Assembly: GCA_910589415.1 (NCBI GenBank)
Contig: OU342638.1
Span: 35,995,579-36,059,578, forward strand
Source of the DNA: Malachius bipustulatus
Taxonomy: Eukaryota; Arthropoda; Insecta; Coleoptera; Melyridae
DNA length: 64,000 nucleotides
Reading direction: 5' to 3'
The translations under genes were made by a program, and so were the position numbers. Of the stretch, positions 24,631-35,022 are shown in pieces. Below the pieces are notes generated by a model. It did not search any database. It was not told where the DNA came from and saw nothing but the letters and a program-made list of their open reading frames with translations. Every line of letters begins with the position of its first letter. The first letter of the stretch is position 1.

Positions 24631-25436
24631 TTAGATGGTCCTTCGTCACCGGATATCGGTTTGAAACATCGAAGATCTGGTTTTGTTGTATGCACCTAGC
24701 TTAATTGTTTAATTTAAATATCGGTAATTAAAATCTCAAATTTATTTCAATCCTACTCATAATACTCGAGGTTACATCACGTCGTTTCAAGTGTGTCATA
24801 TCCGGAACTCGAAAAAACGATTCAAGTTTTTTCAATTAGTTATACTTAAACATTTAAAATTTGCTTTTTTTAGCAAATAAGAACTTCCGTTCTTCAAAAT
24901 CTATTGTCTCCCTCGCAGCAAATTCTAAATCGAATAAGTAGTAACTACATAATTTAAAGCTCGTTAGTAGGTAGGTCCCTACATTCCTGTTTATACCTAC
25001 GTATTTAGGTATTCGTATTTCCTTTGTTGTTGGCGTAGGTAGGTGCCATAATATCGGCAGAAACAGATCTCATCAGCCAACACGTGCGTTGTTCAGGCTA
25101 CTTTCTCGCTCGCCCATCTTATTATTATACCTAGGGCCTACCGGTTTAAGGGTGGGTATAACATTCTCGCACCACGTGCTCACTCAGAGACATATTTACG
25201 GATTTTATAATTTTAATAAATTCCTCTTTATGCTCGGATAATTATTATTACTCTCTCCTTCTACGACGTTCCTTTTGTTTATTAATTAATTTAATAAATT
25301 CTTACTCATCAAAATTTTCTCTAAGGGTAATAAAATTCCTACTTGTCTGCTCGATATTTGTGGTTTAGCAGGTTCGTTTGTTATAATTACTACATATATC
25401 TATATTACTCATTCTCATTGCCTCATCTAAATTAAG
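24631..25436 (+). other. BEL/Pao untranslated leader with primer-binding site
   Basis: The primer-binding-site-like tggtccttcg starts at 24,636. The rest of this ~800-bp leader has no long frame. Confidence 0.6.
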
Positions 25437-28400
25437 ATGGCAAAAATACGCGAAGCTAAAGCGAAAAGAGACAGTTTAATTAATCAATTAACAGAAACTT
25501 TACACCTGGCAGAAACAGCAAGAGAACAATTATCGTTTCGTTCCCTGTTTACTCGACGTTATGAACGGGTTCAAGTGATTTATGAGCAATTTTCTGAAAT
25601 TCAGGGTAGCTTGTTATCGCTTCTCTCTGCTCAAGTTGATGTCGATCTTAACGCAGAGGATGCAGTGCGCAAAAACTTTGATACCATGTATTTCACCATT
25701 GAGGATATATATCATACTCTTTTCCCTAATACTGGCAGCGCTCTTGCTGGTACTCCCATTGTAAACAACAGTTTCTCTACCTCTGGCCCACATATTCGTT
25801 TGCCAAAAATACCTTTAAGAACCTTCGATGGTCATTTCTCTGATTGGGTTCCATTCATTCAGTGCTACGACAATGCGATCCATAACAATGACTCCTTGTC
25901 TGCAATTGACAAGTTTCAATATCTTTTAAGCTCATTACAAAAAGAACCGTTGAACATCATCAAATCTCTAACCATGTCTGTGGAAAATTATCCCATAGCC
26001 TACAAAATGTTGACAGATCGTTATGAGAACAAGCGGAAGTTAGCATCACATTACTGGACGGAGATTTACTCCTTATCTCAACTCCACTCTGAATCGGCAA
26101 AAGGTTTGCGAACTCTTCTCGACAAATTTAGGGAAAATCGTTGCGCTCTCAAGGCGTTGCAACTCTCAGATAACCTTGAAGACTTCATGTGGTTTCAGTT
26201 GCTTTCCGGAAAACTCGATCCAGAAACTCGTAAGTCATTCGAAGGCGAAATCAGGAACGAGAACACCGATATTCCTAAATTTTCTTCTTTGGAATCTTTC
26301 ATTGACAGTCAGTGTCAAATTCTCGAATCTATCAACGATTCGTCTAAAACAACTAAAAGGTCGCAATCTCCTAAGCCTCAGTTCAAATCTAATTCGAACA
26401 GAATCTTTCCTCAACGCGGGAAATCTTTCCCAACAAACTCGTTCTCGGCTACCGTGATTAGAGGCTGTGGATTATGCTCAGCACAGCATAAAATCTACAA
26501 TTGTCCCACATTGCTCCAAAAAACCCCACGGGATCGGTTTAATTTAATTAAACAGCACAATCTGTGCGCAAACTGTCTTAGTTTCCATCCAAATGATCCC
26601 TGTTCCTCTAAAGGCTCTTGTCGCAGCTGTAAGTCCACTAGGCATCACAGTCTGCTGCATTTCGACTCTCAATATTCTCAAAGTGCTCCTGGTAATCCAC
26701 AAACTCAGGAAGCCAAGGCTTCTTCAGAACCTCTTCCTGGGCCCTCTTTTCAGTCTGCCTTGCATAGCAACGTAAATTCAAGCCAAACAGTTCTCCTAGC
26801 AACTGCTTTGATCGAAATCGAAGACAGTCATGGAACCTTCCAAACCATGCGTTGCCTTCTAGACTCCGGAAGCCAGGCTCATTTTATCACTTCCAAGGGA
26901 GTTCAACGTCTGGGTTTGAAACGCACTCGCGCCAAATTGCCGATCCAAGGTCTTGGCTTAAACTCCACTGTCTCGGAAGGGACAGTCGATTGCACAATTC
27001 GCCCTCGTGGAAACTCACAATCCACTCTCTCTCTCAAGGCGGTTGTGTTACCAAAAATTTGTGCAGCTATGCCTCCTTGCAAAATTGACATCGCAAATTG
27101 GCAACATCTCACAAATTTAACTCTTGCTGATCCTCATTTCAATATTCCCTCAAACATTGATATTCTCATTGGAGCGGAATTATTCCCTCAAATCACGCTG
27201 AATGGCCAAATTCCGGGTATCCAAGGACAGGCCACAGCAATCAATTCTATTTTCGGTTGGATTTTAATGGGAAATGCATCCCCAATAATTCCAAACACTA
27301 TAAGCTCGCTCTTTGTTTCATTCGAACAAACTTTAGACTCCACACTACGGCAATTTTGGGCAGTGGAAGAGCCACCTCAGGCCAGTTCCGTGTCCCCAGA
27401 AGACGAGTTGTGTGAGAAAATCTATTCTTCCACTGTGAAGAGAGATGACTCAGGACGATATACTGTGTCCTTGCCCTTTCAGGAAGCAAATCCCGAATTT
27501 CCCGGTTCAAGGGAAATTGCTTTTCATCGTTTTCATCTTTTGGAAAAGCGCTTGGCACGCAATCCCGAACTCCGATCTTCTTATGTTGAATTCCTAGAGG
27601 ATTATAAACAACAAGGTCATATGATCCCGGTCGATAGCAGCACTTCTAAACACTGTTATTACCTACCGCATCATTGCGTCACACGCCCCGAAAAGACTAC
27701 TACTAAACTCAGAGTGGTCTTCGACGGGTCGGCCAAGTCTTTTAACAAAAAATCGCTCAATGACACGCTTCTTGTGGGTCCCAAACTCATACAAGACCTT
27801 ATGGTCATAATCTTGAAATTTCGCCTGCATCAAGTAGTGTTGATAGCAGACATTCGCCAGATGTATCGGCAGATACTCGTGGCACCTGAACATCGTGACT
27901 TCCAACGGATTCTTTGGCGAACCGATCCAAGTCAACCAGTCCAAGATTTTCAATTAACCACAGTCCCCTTTGGGTTTTCTTGCTCTCCGTATCTAGCCAT
28001 ACGAACACTCCATCAATTAGCTGATGATGAACAGTCTCTCTATCCCATCGCGGCTCCTGTGCTCAAGGAGGACATATATGTTGACGACGTGGTTACTGGT
28101 TGCGCTTCGTTTGAGCAGGCCGCCATCCTAAAGTCACAACTCATAGATCTTTGCAAACGAGGAGGTTTTACGCTACATAAGTGGTGTAGTAACTATCCGG
28201 AGCTCGCTAAAGGTTCGGATTCGTGTAGCAATGACAACGCGTTTCAATTTGATGCTGACCCAAACTCAACAATCAAGGTTTTGGGTTTGAAATGGCAGCC
28301 TTCAACCGATAGTTTTACCTACTCAGTCGAGCCATCTCGTCGCTCTTGCACCAAGCGAGTCATTCTCTCCGAACTCGCAAGGATTTTCGACCCTATGGGT

Positions 28401-30614
28401 TTCTTATCTCCTCTCTCCTTCTTTGCGAAGCATCTTATTCAACATCTGTGGTTTTTAAACTTGGAATGGGATGAAACACCACCTCCGAATGTCGTGGAGC
28501 GATGGGAACGTTACCAAGACCAGTTACCGTTGGTCTCACAAATAGAAATCTTTCGAAACCTTCATATCAATGATGGTGTTAGTTTCCAACTCCACGGATT
28601 TTCCGATGCCTCAGAAGCAGGTTACTCCGCGGTAGTGTACCTCAGAACGGTAGATCAACAGGGAAATATTCACGTCAGTCTGATCCTTGCCAAGTCGAAG
28701 GTAGCCCCATTGAAAAAACGCACTCTTCCACAGCTCGAACTGTGCGGAGCTTATCTTCTAACCAAGCTAATCATTTCCGTCAAAACCACTTACTCCAAGC
28801 ATCTGATCATTTCCGATGTCTACATGTGGACTGATTCCACAGTAGTACTTTCGTGGTTGAGACAATCACCTCACCAATTGAAAACATTCGTTAGCAATCG
28901 CGTGAGCTTCATCCAAGAACACATTTCTCCTTCATCGTGGAGGCATGTTAAGTCCTCGTTGAATCCTGCCGATTGCGCATCAAGAGGCCTCCTACCTCAA
29001 GACCTTTTGAACAATAAACTCTGGTGGACAGGCCCCGAATATATTCATTTAGATCGCCAGCTTTGGCCCTCTTTCTCTCTCTTGCCCACTTCGGTAGAAA
29101 CGGAAACTCAAATTCAAGCCGAACAAAAGACAACTGTCTTGCTCGCTTCAATAGACGCTACTCTCAGTGCGTCATTGCTAAATAAATTTTCATCGCTGAA
29201 GAAAATTCAGTCAATAATCTCTTATGCATTCCGTTTCATCAACAACGCGAGGAAGCCTCATGAGAAACAAACAGGCGTTCTAACTCAAGGAGAAATGCAT
29301 AAGGCTTTGATGTTTTTAGCAAAATCTGTTCAGGGTCAGATCTTTAACTGCGAGATGGAATCTCTTCGTAAAGGAAAGGTAACCTCACAGCCCCTACGAA
29401 AATTAAACCCCTTCATCGATAGTGAGGGAGTTCTCAGGGTGGGCGGCCGTTTAACTCACTCCTCTTTGTCCTTTAATGCGAAGCACCCAGTCTTGCTTCC
29501 GAAAAGGCATCGCCTCACCCAGCTCATCATCGAACAGTTTCATAAGGATCTGTTACATCCTGGCCCTCAAACTCTTCATTTTCTTCTCCGGCAGCAATTT
29601 TGGATTCTGTCGGCAAAATCGTCTATTCGCCATTATCTGTCACAATGCCATAAATGTTTTCGCACTAATCCCAAGGCGCTTACACCTCCCATGGGAGATC
29701 TTCCCGCAGCTCGAATCAATCAAGTTAAACCGTTTTCTCGTACCGGTGTTGATTTCGCAGGCCCCTATACCATCACAATGGGACGCCATCGAGGTGCTAA
29801 GTCAACCAAGGCCTACGTATGTGTGTTTGTTTGCTTCGCCACAAAGGCCATTCACGTCGAATTGGTATCTGATCTAACATCTGACGCCTTTCTAGCTGCG
29901 TTACGTCGCTTTGTCTCACGACGCGGTCAGTTAACGGATTTGTACAGTGATTGCGGCACGAACTTCGTTGGCGCCAACAAGCTACTCCGATCATATGCTC
30001 AAGGTGCATGTGATGCTCTTAACATAAAATGGCATTTCAACCCCCCTTCAGCACCCCACTTCGGCGGATTATGGGAGGCGGGGGTAAAATCTGTGAAAAC
30101 TCACCTTACTCGAGTTATTGGCGAACAGATCCTCACGTACGAGGAGTTGTATACATTTCTCGTTCAGATTGAGGCCATGCTCAACTCACGTCCGCTCTTC
30201 GACGTAAGTTCTAACCCCAATGATCTCTGCGCCCTCAGTCCTGGACATTTTCTGACTCTAGCCCCCCTCACTTCGGTCCCTGATCAAGACCTAACCGACA
30301 TTCGGCTCAATCGCCTCACTCGATGGCAACTAATTCAGCGGATGCAACAGGACTTCTGGCATCGTTGGCACTCGGAATATCTCCACACTCTCCAGCAACG
30401 CGCAAAATGGTTTGAGCCTTGTAGGATTCTCAAACCCAACATGGTCGTTTTAGTCAAGGATGACCAAGCCAAACCCCTTCAGTGGTCGCTCGCGCGAGTT
30501 CTCGAAGTTCATTCGGGACGCGATGGCACCGCTCGTGTTGCCACAGTACAAACGGCAAAGGGTATCGTTCAAAGGCCACTTGTAAAGTTGTGTCCTTTGC
30601 CACAGGCCGATTAA
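25437..30614 (+). CDS. BEL/Pao gag-pol polyprotein
   Basis: One frame of 1,725 residues without interruption. Domains in order, with approximate residues. Gag-like DUF1759 region, 115-270. Cysteine-rich zinc-knuckle region (CGLCSAQHKIYNC…CANC…CRSCKSTRHH), 340-410. A17-type aspartic protease with the CLLDSGSQAHF motif, 475. Reverse transcriptase with ADIRQMYRQI at 804 and the catalytic YVDDV at 880. RNase H with FSDASEAGYSA at 1055, the LELCGAY glutamate and WTDST at 1130. Integrase zinc-binding domain, about 1375. Integrase core with GVDFAGPY at 1437, SDCGTNFVG at 1503 and FGGLWEAGVKS at 1541. C-terminal DUF5641. The architecture is the standard BEL/Pao order (integrase after RT/RNase H). All catalytic motifs looked for are present. 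Confidence 0.97.
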   Translation: MAKIREAKAKRDSLINQLTETLHLAETAREQLSFRSLFTRRYERVQVIYEQFSEIQGSLLSLLSAQVDVDLNAEDAVRKNFDTMYFTIEDIYHTLFPNTGSALAGTPIVNNSFSTSGPHIRLPKIPLRTFDGHFSDWVPFIQCYDNAIHNNDSLSAIDKFQYLLSSLQKEPLNIIKSLTMSVENYPIAYKMLTDRYENKRKLASHYWTEIYSLSQLHSESAKGLRTLLDKFRENRCALKALQLSDNLEDFMWFQLLSGKLDPETRKSFEGEIRNENTDIPKFSSLESFIDSQCQILESINDSSKTTKRSQSPKPQFKSNSNRIFPQRGKSFPTNSFSATVIRGCGLCSAQHKIYNCPTLLQKTPRDRFNLIKQHNLCANCLSFHPNDPCSSKGSCRSCKSTRHHSLLHFDSQYSQSAPGNPQTQEAKASSEPLPGPSFQSALHSNVNSSQTVLLATALIEIEDSHGTFQTMRCLLDSGSQAHFITSKGVQRLGLKRTRAKLPIQGLGLNSTVSEGTVDCTIRPRGNSQSTLSLKAVVLPKICAAMPPCKIDIANWQHLTNLTLADPHFNIPSNIDILIGAELFPQITLNGQIPGIQGQATAINSIFGWILMGNASPIIPNTISSLFVSFEQTLDSTLRQFWAVEEPPQASSVSPEDELCEKIYSSTVKRDDSGRYTVSLPFQEANPEFPGSREIAFHRFHLLEKRLARNPELRSSYVEFLEDYKQQGHMIPVDSSTSKHCYYLPHHCVTRPEKTTTKLRVVFDGSAKSFNKKSLNDTLLVGPKLIQDLMVIILKFRLHQVVLIADIRQMYRQILVAPEHRDFQRILWRTDPSQPVQDFQLTTVPFGFSCSPYLAIRTLHQLADDEQSLYPIAAPVLKEDIYVDDVVTGCASFEQAAILKSQLIDLCKRGGFTLHKWCSNYPELAKGSDSCSNDNAFQFDADPNSTIKVLGLKWQPSTDSFTYSVEPSRRSCTKRVILSELARIFDPMGFLSPLSFFAKHLIQHLWFLNLEWDETPPPNVVERWERYQDQLPLVSQIEIFRNLHINDGVSFQLHGFSDASEAGYSAVVYLRTVDQQGNIHVSLILAKSKVAPLKKRTLPQLELCGAYLLTKLIISVKTTYSKHLIISDVYMWTDSTVVLSWLRQSPHQLKTFVSNRVSFIQEHISPSSWRHVKSSLNPADCASRGLLPQDLLNNKLWWTGPEYIHLDRQLWPSFSLLPTSVETETQIQAEQKTTVLLASIDATLSASLLNKFSSLKKIQSIISYAFRFINNARKPHEKQTGVLTQGEMHKALMFLAKSVQGQIFNCEMESLRKGKVTSQPLRKLNPFIDSEGVLRVGGRLTHSSLSFNAKHPVLLPKRHRLTQLIIEQFHKDLLHPGPQTLHFLLRQQFWILSAKSSIRHYLSQCHKCFRTNPKALTPPMGDLPAARINQVKPFSRTGVDFAGPYTITMGRHRGAKSTKAYVCVFVCFATKAIHVELVSDLTSDAFLAALRRFVSRRGQLTDLYSDCGTNFVGANKLLRSYAQGACDALNIKWHFNPPSAPHFGGLWEAGVKSVKTHLTRVIGEQILTYEELYTFLVQIEAMLNSRPLFDVSSNPNDLCALSPGHFLTLAPLTSVPDQDLTDIRLNRLTRWQLIQRMQQDFWHRWHSEYLHTLQQRAKWFEPCRILKPNMVVLVKDDQAKPLQWSLARVLEVHSGRDGTARVATVQTAKGIVQRPLVKLCPLPQAD

Positions 30615-30849
30615 ACTCTATATTGGTAAACTCTCTACTCATTATTCGGCGTAGTTAATAATGGTAGATCCTCTGTACATAATTATTACTCTTTTTTCAT
30701 GTTCATTTGGTATTTTAAGTTTCTCATTATTTGCTCTACCAAATTTCAAACTTGGGAATTTGGTACCCTCGTTCTCGCCCATGTAGGCAAGCTAATCGCT
30801 CTTAAATGTTTTCTCCTTGTGAAAATACTGTGTATTTTGGTGGGCGGAA

Positions 30850-31356
30850 TGTTCTAATTTTACTATTTTACTATTAAATTTACTAATTCTTATGTAAAGT
30901 TGGTTGCATACAACGAACCTCGTCTTTAGTCAAGCAAGGGTAGTAATAATGCTATACCATCCTATCCTTTTCCCCTTATCCCCTCTCTCTCTCTCTCGCA
31001 TCCCCCTCGACAACGGAGAAGAAATTAGCGCTCTTCCTTTTCAACTCTCGCCACGAAAGGTCGGTCTACTCTACCACAGCACTCTACTCAAGACGCGCTT
31101 CTTTCTTCAACTCTCGCTCGTGTCGTGTCTCAACGAAAGAAAACTCTCTCTCGTGCTTCGCGAACATTTCAAAAATAAAGATAATTAACCGCTCTCTTCA
31201 CCGATAATTAAAGCAAGTGAACTCAAGCAATCCAGTGCAAGAACACCAGAAGGACGACTTCAAGCCACCCGCACCTATACACTCACCAGGTAATTTGCAT
31301 TTTCTTTATTGCCTTTGCTTGGAATTTTCAATTCTAAAGAACAAAGAAACGGTTCA
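30850..31356 (+). repeat. BEL/Pao 3' LTR
   Basis: 507 bp, the same length as the 5' LTR and without a difference that I can see. It is followed directly by the actta target duplication. Confidence 0.93.
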
Positions 31357-31361
31357 ACTTA

Positions 31362-32053
31362 AGAGGTGGATTTTTTGGATTTTAATGAAATAGGAAAGGA
31401 AACAATTGATTGAAATTAATAATTTTCTGTTTTATTCTATAATATATTAATTTTTTACATTTTATGTTTTACGATTTTTTCACAAAAACATTTGCATTCT
31501 GATATAAATTTGTATTTACAAAAAAAATTTAAAACTGAAAGAATTACAAAAAATAAAGAAACAATAACTGCATAAATTTACTGTTTCATTCTATAATATA
31601 TTTATTTGCAACCAGATAGGTACATCATCGACAGGCTTAATTAAATATAACTTAATTGAAGCTTCAAATTACACAAATTACGTATAGGTAGTATTAAATT
31701 AGTATAGGTAGTATTTAATGTGACGTCACATATGATTTTTTAAACTTAATCGTACCATAATAATATTCTATTTCTTTATAAAAAACCAATAATATGCATG
31801 ATAAAAAAGTTAAAATGAAAGTAAAAAAAAATATAAAGCATAAAAAGGCAAGTCAGAAAAACATTATAACTTTTTTTAAGCTGTTTCTCACCTTTAACAT
31901 GGAAAAGCATGACAAAGAAATATTTTTTGACTTTTTCAAATGATTTAATAAATCTTTGAGATTTCGAATACTATATGAAATTGTCTTCTATTCTTTTTTT
32001 ATTCTTTATAAGACCAGAACGCCTCTCCAGTTGTTTCTGAGCCATCTTGTACA
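31362..32053. other. AT-rich DNA right of the BEL element
   Basis: No gene is seen. Short direct repeats (ataggtagtatt…) occur around 31,685-31,720. The presumed 3' UTR of the minus-strand THAP gene lies at the right end. Confidence 0.35.
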
Positions 32054-32824
32054 TTAACATCGCTTTTTTTTCTTCTGCATGTCTTGCAAAGAGAAATCTC
32101 CGGGATATGTATCGCTCTTCTTTTTACTGCAAACATATATTTATAATAAAATATTATTTTCCTGATGATAGCTAACGCACTTACTTTTTTCTTACATTAG
32201 CGGACTCCGTATATTTGAAGAAGTTGTCCTTCGATGCTCATCATAATACTGACTTCTAAAAAAATTTAAAACAATTAACATTATGTAGAGTTAAATATTA
32301 TGTTAGTTCTAATAAAATAATGTTTTTTGTTGCCCATCATAGAATGTTTAGTATCTAATCACAGCAATAATACACTTTACCTTGAAGTCGAGGGAATTGG
32401 TTCACTGTTCGGAATAAATGTGGATTTGGATTCTAATAGATTTTTTCGTCCACAGGCGGGTTTTCTTTTTAGATCTCTTGGAAATTCGAAAACCGAGGGC
32501 ACTGCATTTTTCCTTAATCTTTTTCGATCATTTAAAATTGTGTCAATATAATCTTGTGGAAGGAAATGTTTACCACACAATCTAGATCCTGCCGTAACCT
32601 TAAAATCCATTCTTTTCGTCGCCAAGATCCATTGCTTCTGCAGATCCGGATTCTTTGGGAAACTGTTTCAGAAGTTGGATTAATAATTTCATGCTTTAAT
32701 TTCTGCTATAAATCAGTTCAATTAAAAAATAGATCAGAAACACATTACTCACCAGTGAAATCATAGTGGCTTTCAATTTACTATAACTGGCTGTACAATT
32801 ATAAGCAGCACATGAAAATACCAT
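32054..32824 (-). CDS. Small THAP-domain zinc-finger gene, possibly decaying
   Basis: THAP domains are C2CH zinc-finger DNA-binding modules, related to the P-element transposase DNA-binding domain. Exon 1 (32753-32824) starts at ATG and reads MVFSCAAYNCTASYSKLKAT, with the first two zinc cysteines. Exon 2 (32381-32662) reads FPKNPDLQKQW, then SRLCGKHFLPQDY with the remaining Cys and His, then NAVPSVFEFP, the AVPTIF-type end of the domain. Exon 3 (32196-32255) and exon 4 (32054-32126, TAA) follow in phase through good GT/AG sites and end in KKKKRC. The product would be about 160 residues, a domain plus short tail. The exon 1-2 junction is out of phase by the sites I can see. This suggests either an unseen alternative site or a small frameshift. 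Confidence 0.6.
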
Positions 32825-33142
32825 TTTTAGAAACTTTAAATATCTATTTTTCTGTTGAACCACTTTTGAAAACAAATAAACGTTAGTAAGTTATTGAAAT
32901 TTAACGAACAATTTCACCATATTTACATGTATCCTTACGGCGATTTGCAATGTTTTGCCTACCTATTCTCCCTATCCTTTTCTAACGCATGACTTTTATG
33001 TTGGTGTCACTCATCTCTCTCTTCACTTGATCTAAGAGAGGTTAGTATATCATTGGTGTCAAGATCATTTTGTCTTCTTCTTCGTTTCTTTAATGACCTT
33101 CGCACATCTGTGCATTTGGCCAGTGTTGTGTAGATCATATTG
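32825..33142. other. THAP gene upstream region
   Basis: Intergenic stretch between the THAP start codon and the foldback element. No specific site was recognised. Confidence 0.3.
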
Positions 33143-34316
33143 AGTGGCGGCCATTTGCTAAGAGGGCAAATTCCTCTGGCAACAATGTTGTTCGTACGTA
33201 TATTTTTGGCAGATAGCTACTGCTCGCGTAACTTTTTTTCTATTATATTCTTCCATAAAAAAAACTATTCGTATAGAAATTGTACGTCTATGCATCTCCT
33301 AAATAACTATGACAACAAAATACCGCCGCATCGCACGTGCTGATCGAGAAAAGTCAAGTTAGGTGCAAAAAACAAATACGACCTTGAAGGGAGGGGGGGG
33401 GGCTTAAAATTTTAGGATCCTATCCATTTTCCTATGTATTTGAAAATGTCGAGGTACCCCCTTATGATATTTTAACCCAATTGGTGCAACTTTCAGACAC
33501 TTACGTATTTTCTAGGCTATTCCTGAAAATAATAATTTTAACAAATAATTCCCACGAAGGAAAATTAAGGCTTTAGAAGTCTAAAGTGAGCGCGGGCGGT
33601 AATGCAACTAATTAGGTCGCTGACTGTTAAGCCGTTAACGCTGTCACCGTCTGGGTTCGAATCCCAGCTCGCCATGGTTGTTTGTGCTCGGTTATTCAAC
33701 TGTTTATGAATTGAAAATTTCTGTCTGGCTAAAAGAGCTGGATCTCTAAGATAAATTACCAGAATGGAGCGACTATGTCTTATCTACACACTTAATTTTT
33801 TTGTTGAGTCACACTTTTTGTTAAAAAAAAAAGTATTTCTTAGAGCCGCGGGACGCCAATTTGTTGACTCGGGGAGCTGAAATTCAGGGCGATTGAAACC
33901 TCACACAATCGCACAAAGCCTATTGAAAATACAGGATCTGTTCCGGGAGAGTGTTGTTTTTAGAAAATATCTTAGGAAACACTCTGAGTGTCTGAAAGTT
34001 ACTCCGATCTAGTTGAAATTTGACAGGTGGTTACCTGGGCGCTCCCAAACACGACCTATTGAAAATGGCCCGTATCTTAGAATTTTAAGGCACCCGTTCA
34101 GGGTCGTATTTGTTTGTTTTTTCATCGTGTTACCTGTCTAGACTTTTCTCGGTAAGGGCGAGATTCTGTTGGCACAGTTATTTAGGAGAAGCATAGACGT
34201 ACAAACCTAATGTGAATAGTTTTTCGAAAAAAATATTAGGCGAGAGGCTATCTGTCAAAAATATATGAACATATTTTCCAAATGAAATTTTGCCCTCTTA
34301 ACAAATGGCAGCCACT
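33143..34316. mobile_element. Large foldback element (1.17 kb) with ~390-bp inverted arms
   Basis: The left end, agtggcggccatttgctaag at 33,143, pairs with the right end, acaaatggcagccact at 34,316. Inner pairs follow in mirror order. ctcctaaataactatga (about 33,296) pairs with cacagttatttaggag (about 34,175). gagaaaagtcaagttagg (33,346) pairs with cctgtctagacttttctc (34,134). aacaaatacgacc (33,370) pairs with ggtcgtatttgtt (34,104). gtgtctgaaagttgcacc pairs across 33,490 and 33,990. The ~370-bp loop holds a tRNA-like sequence. No coding capacity and no clear target duplication are visible. Confidence 0.8.
33594..33676 (+). repeat. tRNA-like (Asn-type) pol III sequence, probably a SINE head
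   Basis: The B box gggttcgaatccca (33,653-33,666) is perfect, with a T stem ctggg/cccag around ttcgaat. An A-box-like stretch (taatgcaactaattagg) lies at about 33,600. The anticodon-loop position reads ctGTTaa, which would be Asn, but the acceptor and anticodon stems do not pair well. It is therefore more likely a tRNA-derived SINE or pseudo-tRNA than a functional gene. It sits in the loop of the foldback element. Confidence 0.5.
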
Positions 34317-35022
34317 AGATGCACAGTTGAACAGTACACAGGTCCCATTTGAACTCGAGTTGAAAAACTTCAAATTCGAGATAGAGTTTTGTGTATCGAA
34401 TTAAATTGATTATTTTTAATGAATAACCTAAAACAATATAAAATAACATAAAAAAGTAGGTTGTGTATAACAAACTATCGCTTGAAACTTCTGAAAGAGT
34501 TCATTTTGAAACAAAACACCAAGAACTCCCATTAGGTAGGGAACCTGCATTACCGACATTAACGCGTAAGTAATAAGCGTCAATGTCGGTAATACAGGCT
34601 CCCTACCATTAGGCTGTTTATCACTCAAACGGCATGTTATTGTGAACGCACCCCAGGAGCGAACTGCCTGGCCTGCGTTCAAATATCGTTTTCTTTAAAA
34701 AACAGGCTGCGTTCATAAAAAAAAAAAACTAATAAAAATTACAAAATTTTATTCATCAAATACAGTAATAGGTAAAAAAAGTTTTAAATGCTTAGGTAAG
34801 TCTGTAATATACCTACAACGAGCAATCTTATATCTACTACCTTAACATTATGTACTAGTACTACTTACATAAATTATAAAAATAATAAAACCCGGATATA
34901 CTTAGTAAAGAATAATAATGATATATCACACAAGAAGCGACCACATAAAAATTAAAGCCAAATGGAATGAAACAATTACAATGATAATATGTGGCAAGAA
35001 AATTAACAAAATAAGGTGAAGT
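34317..35022. other. Intergenic DNA with one palindromic MITE; Scp 3' flank
   Basis: Apart from the MITE at 34,537-34,605 this is AT-rich DNA. The 3' UTR of the minus-strand calcium-binding gene is expected at about 34,740-35,022. Confidence 0.4.
34537..34605. mobile_element. 69-bp near-palindromic hAT-like MITE, copy 1
   Basis: Starts tagggaacctgcattaccga and ends ggtaatacaggctcccta. It is flanked by an exact 8-bp duplication, ccattagg (34529-34536 and 34606-34613). The TAGGG start and 8-bp duplication fit the hAT superfamily. Confidence 0.8.

Larger units (their letters stand above)
24119..31361 (+). mobile_element. Complete BEL/Pao LTR retrotransposon with target-site duplication
   Basis: Two LTRs of equal length (24124-24630 and 30850-31356, 507 bp each) start with TG and end with CA. 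By eye they are identical. The flanks show a 5-bp target duplication, actta (24119-24123 and 31357-31361). A primer-binding-site-like stretch, tggtccttcg, starts five bases after the left LTR. It matches the 3' end expected of a tRNA-Tyr, as I recall that tRNA. A purine-rich tract (ggtgggcggaa) precedes the right LTR. One uninterrupted gag-pol frame lies between. I found no envelope-like frame. Equal, apparently identical LTRs and an intact frame indicate recent insertion. Confidence 0.97.

Noticed and set aside
33594..33676. Functional tRNA-Asn gene
   Set aside because: B box and T arm are good, but the acceptor and anticodon stems do not pair, so a SINE or pseudo-tRNA is more likely.
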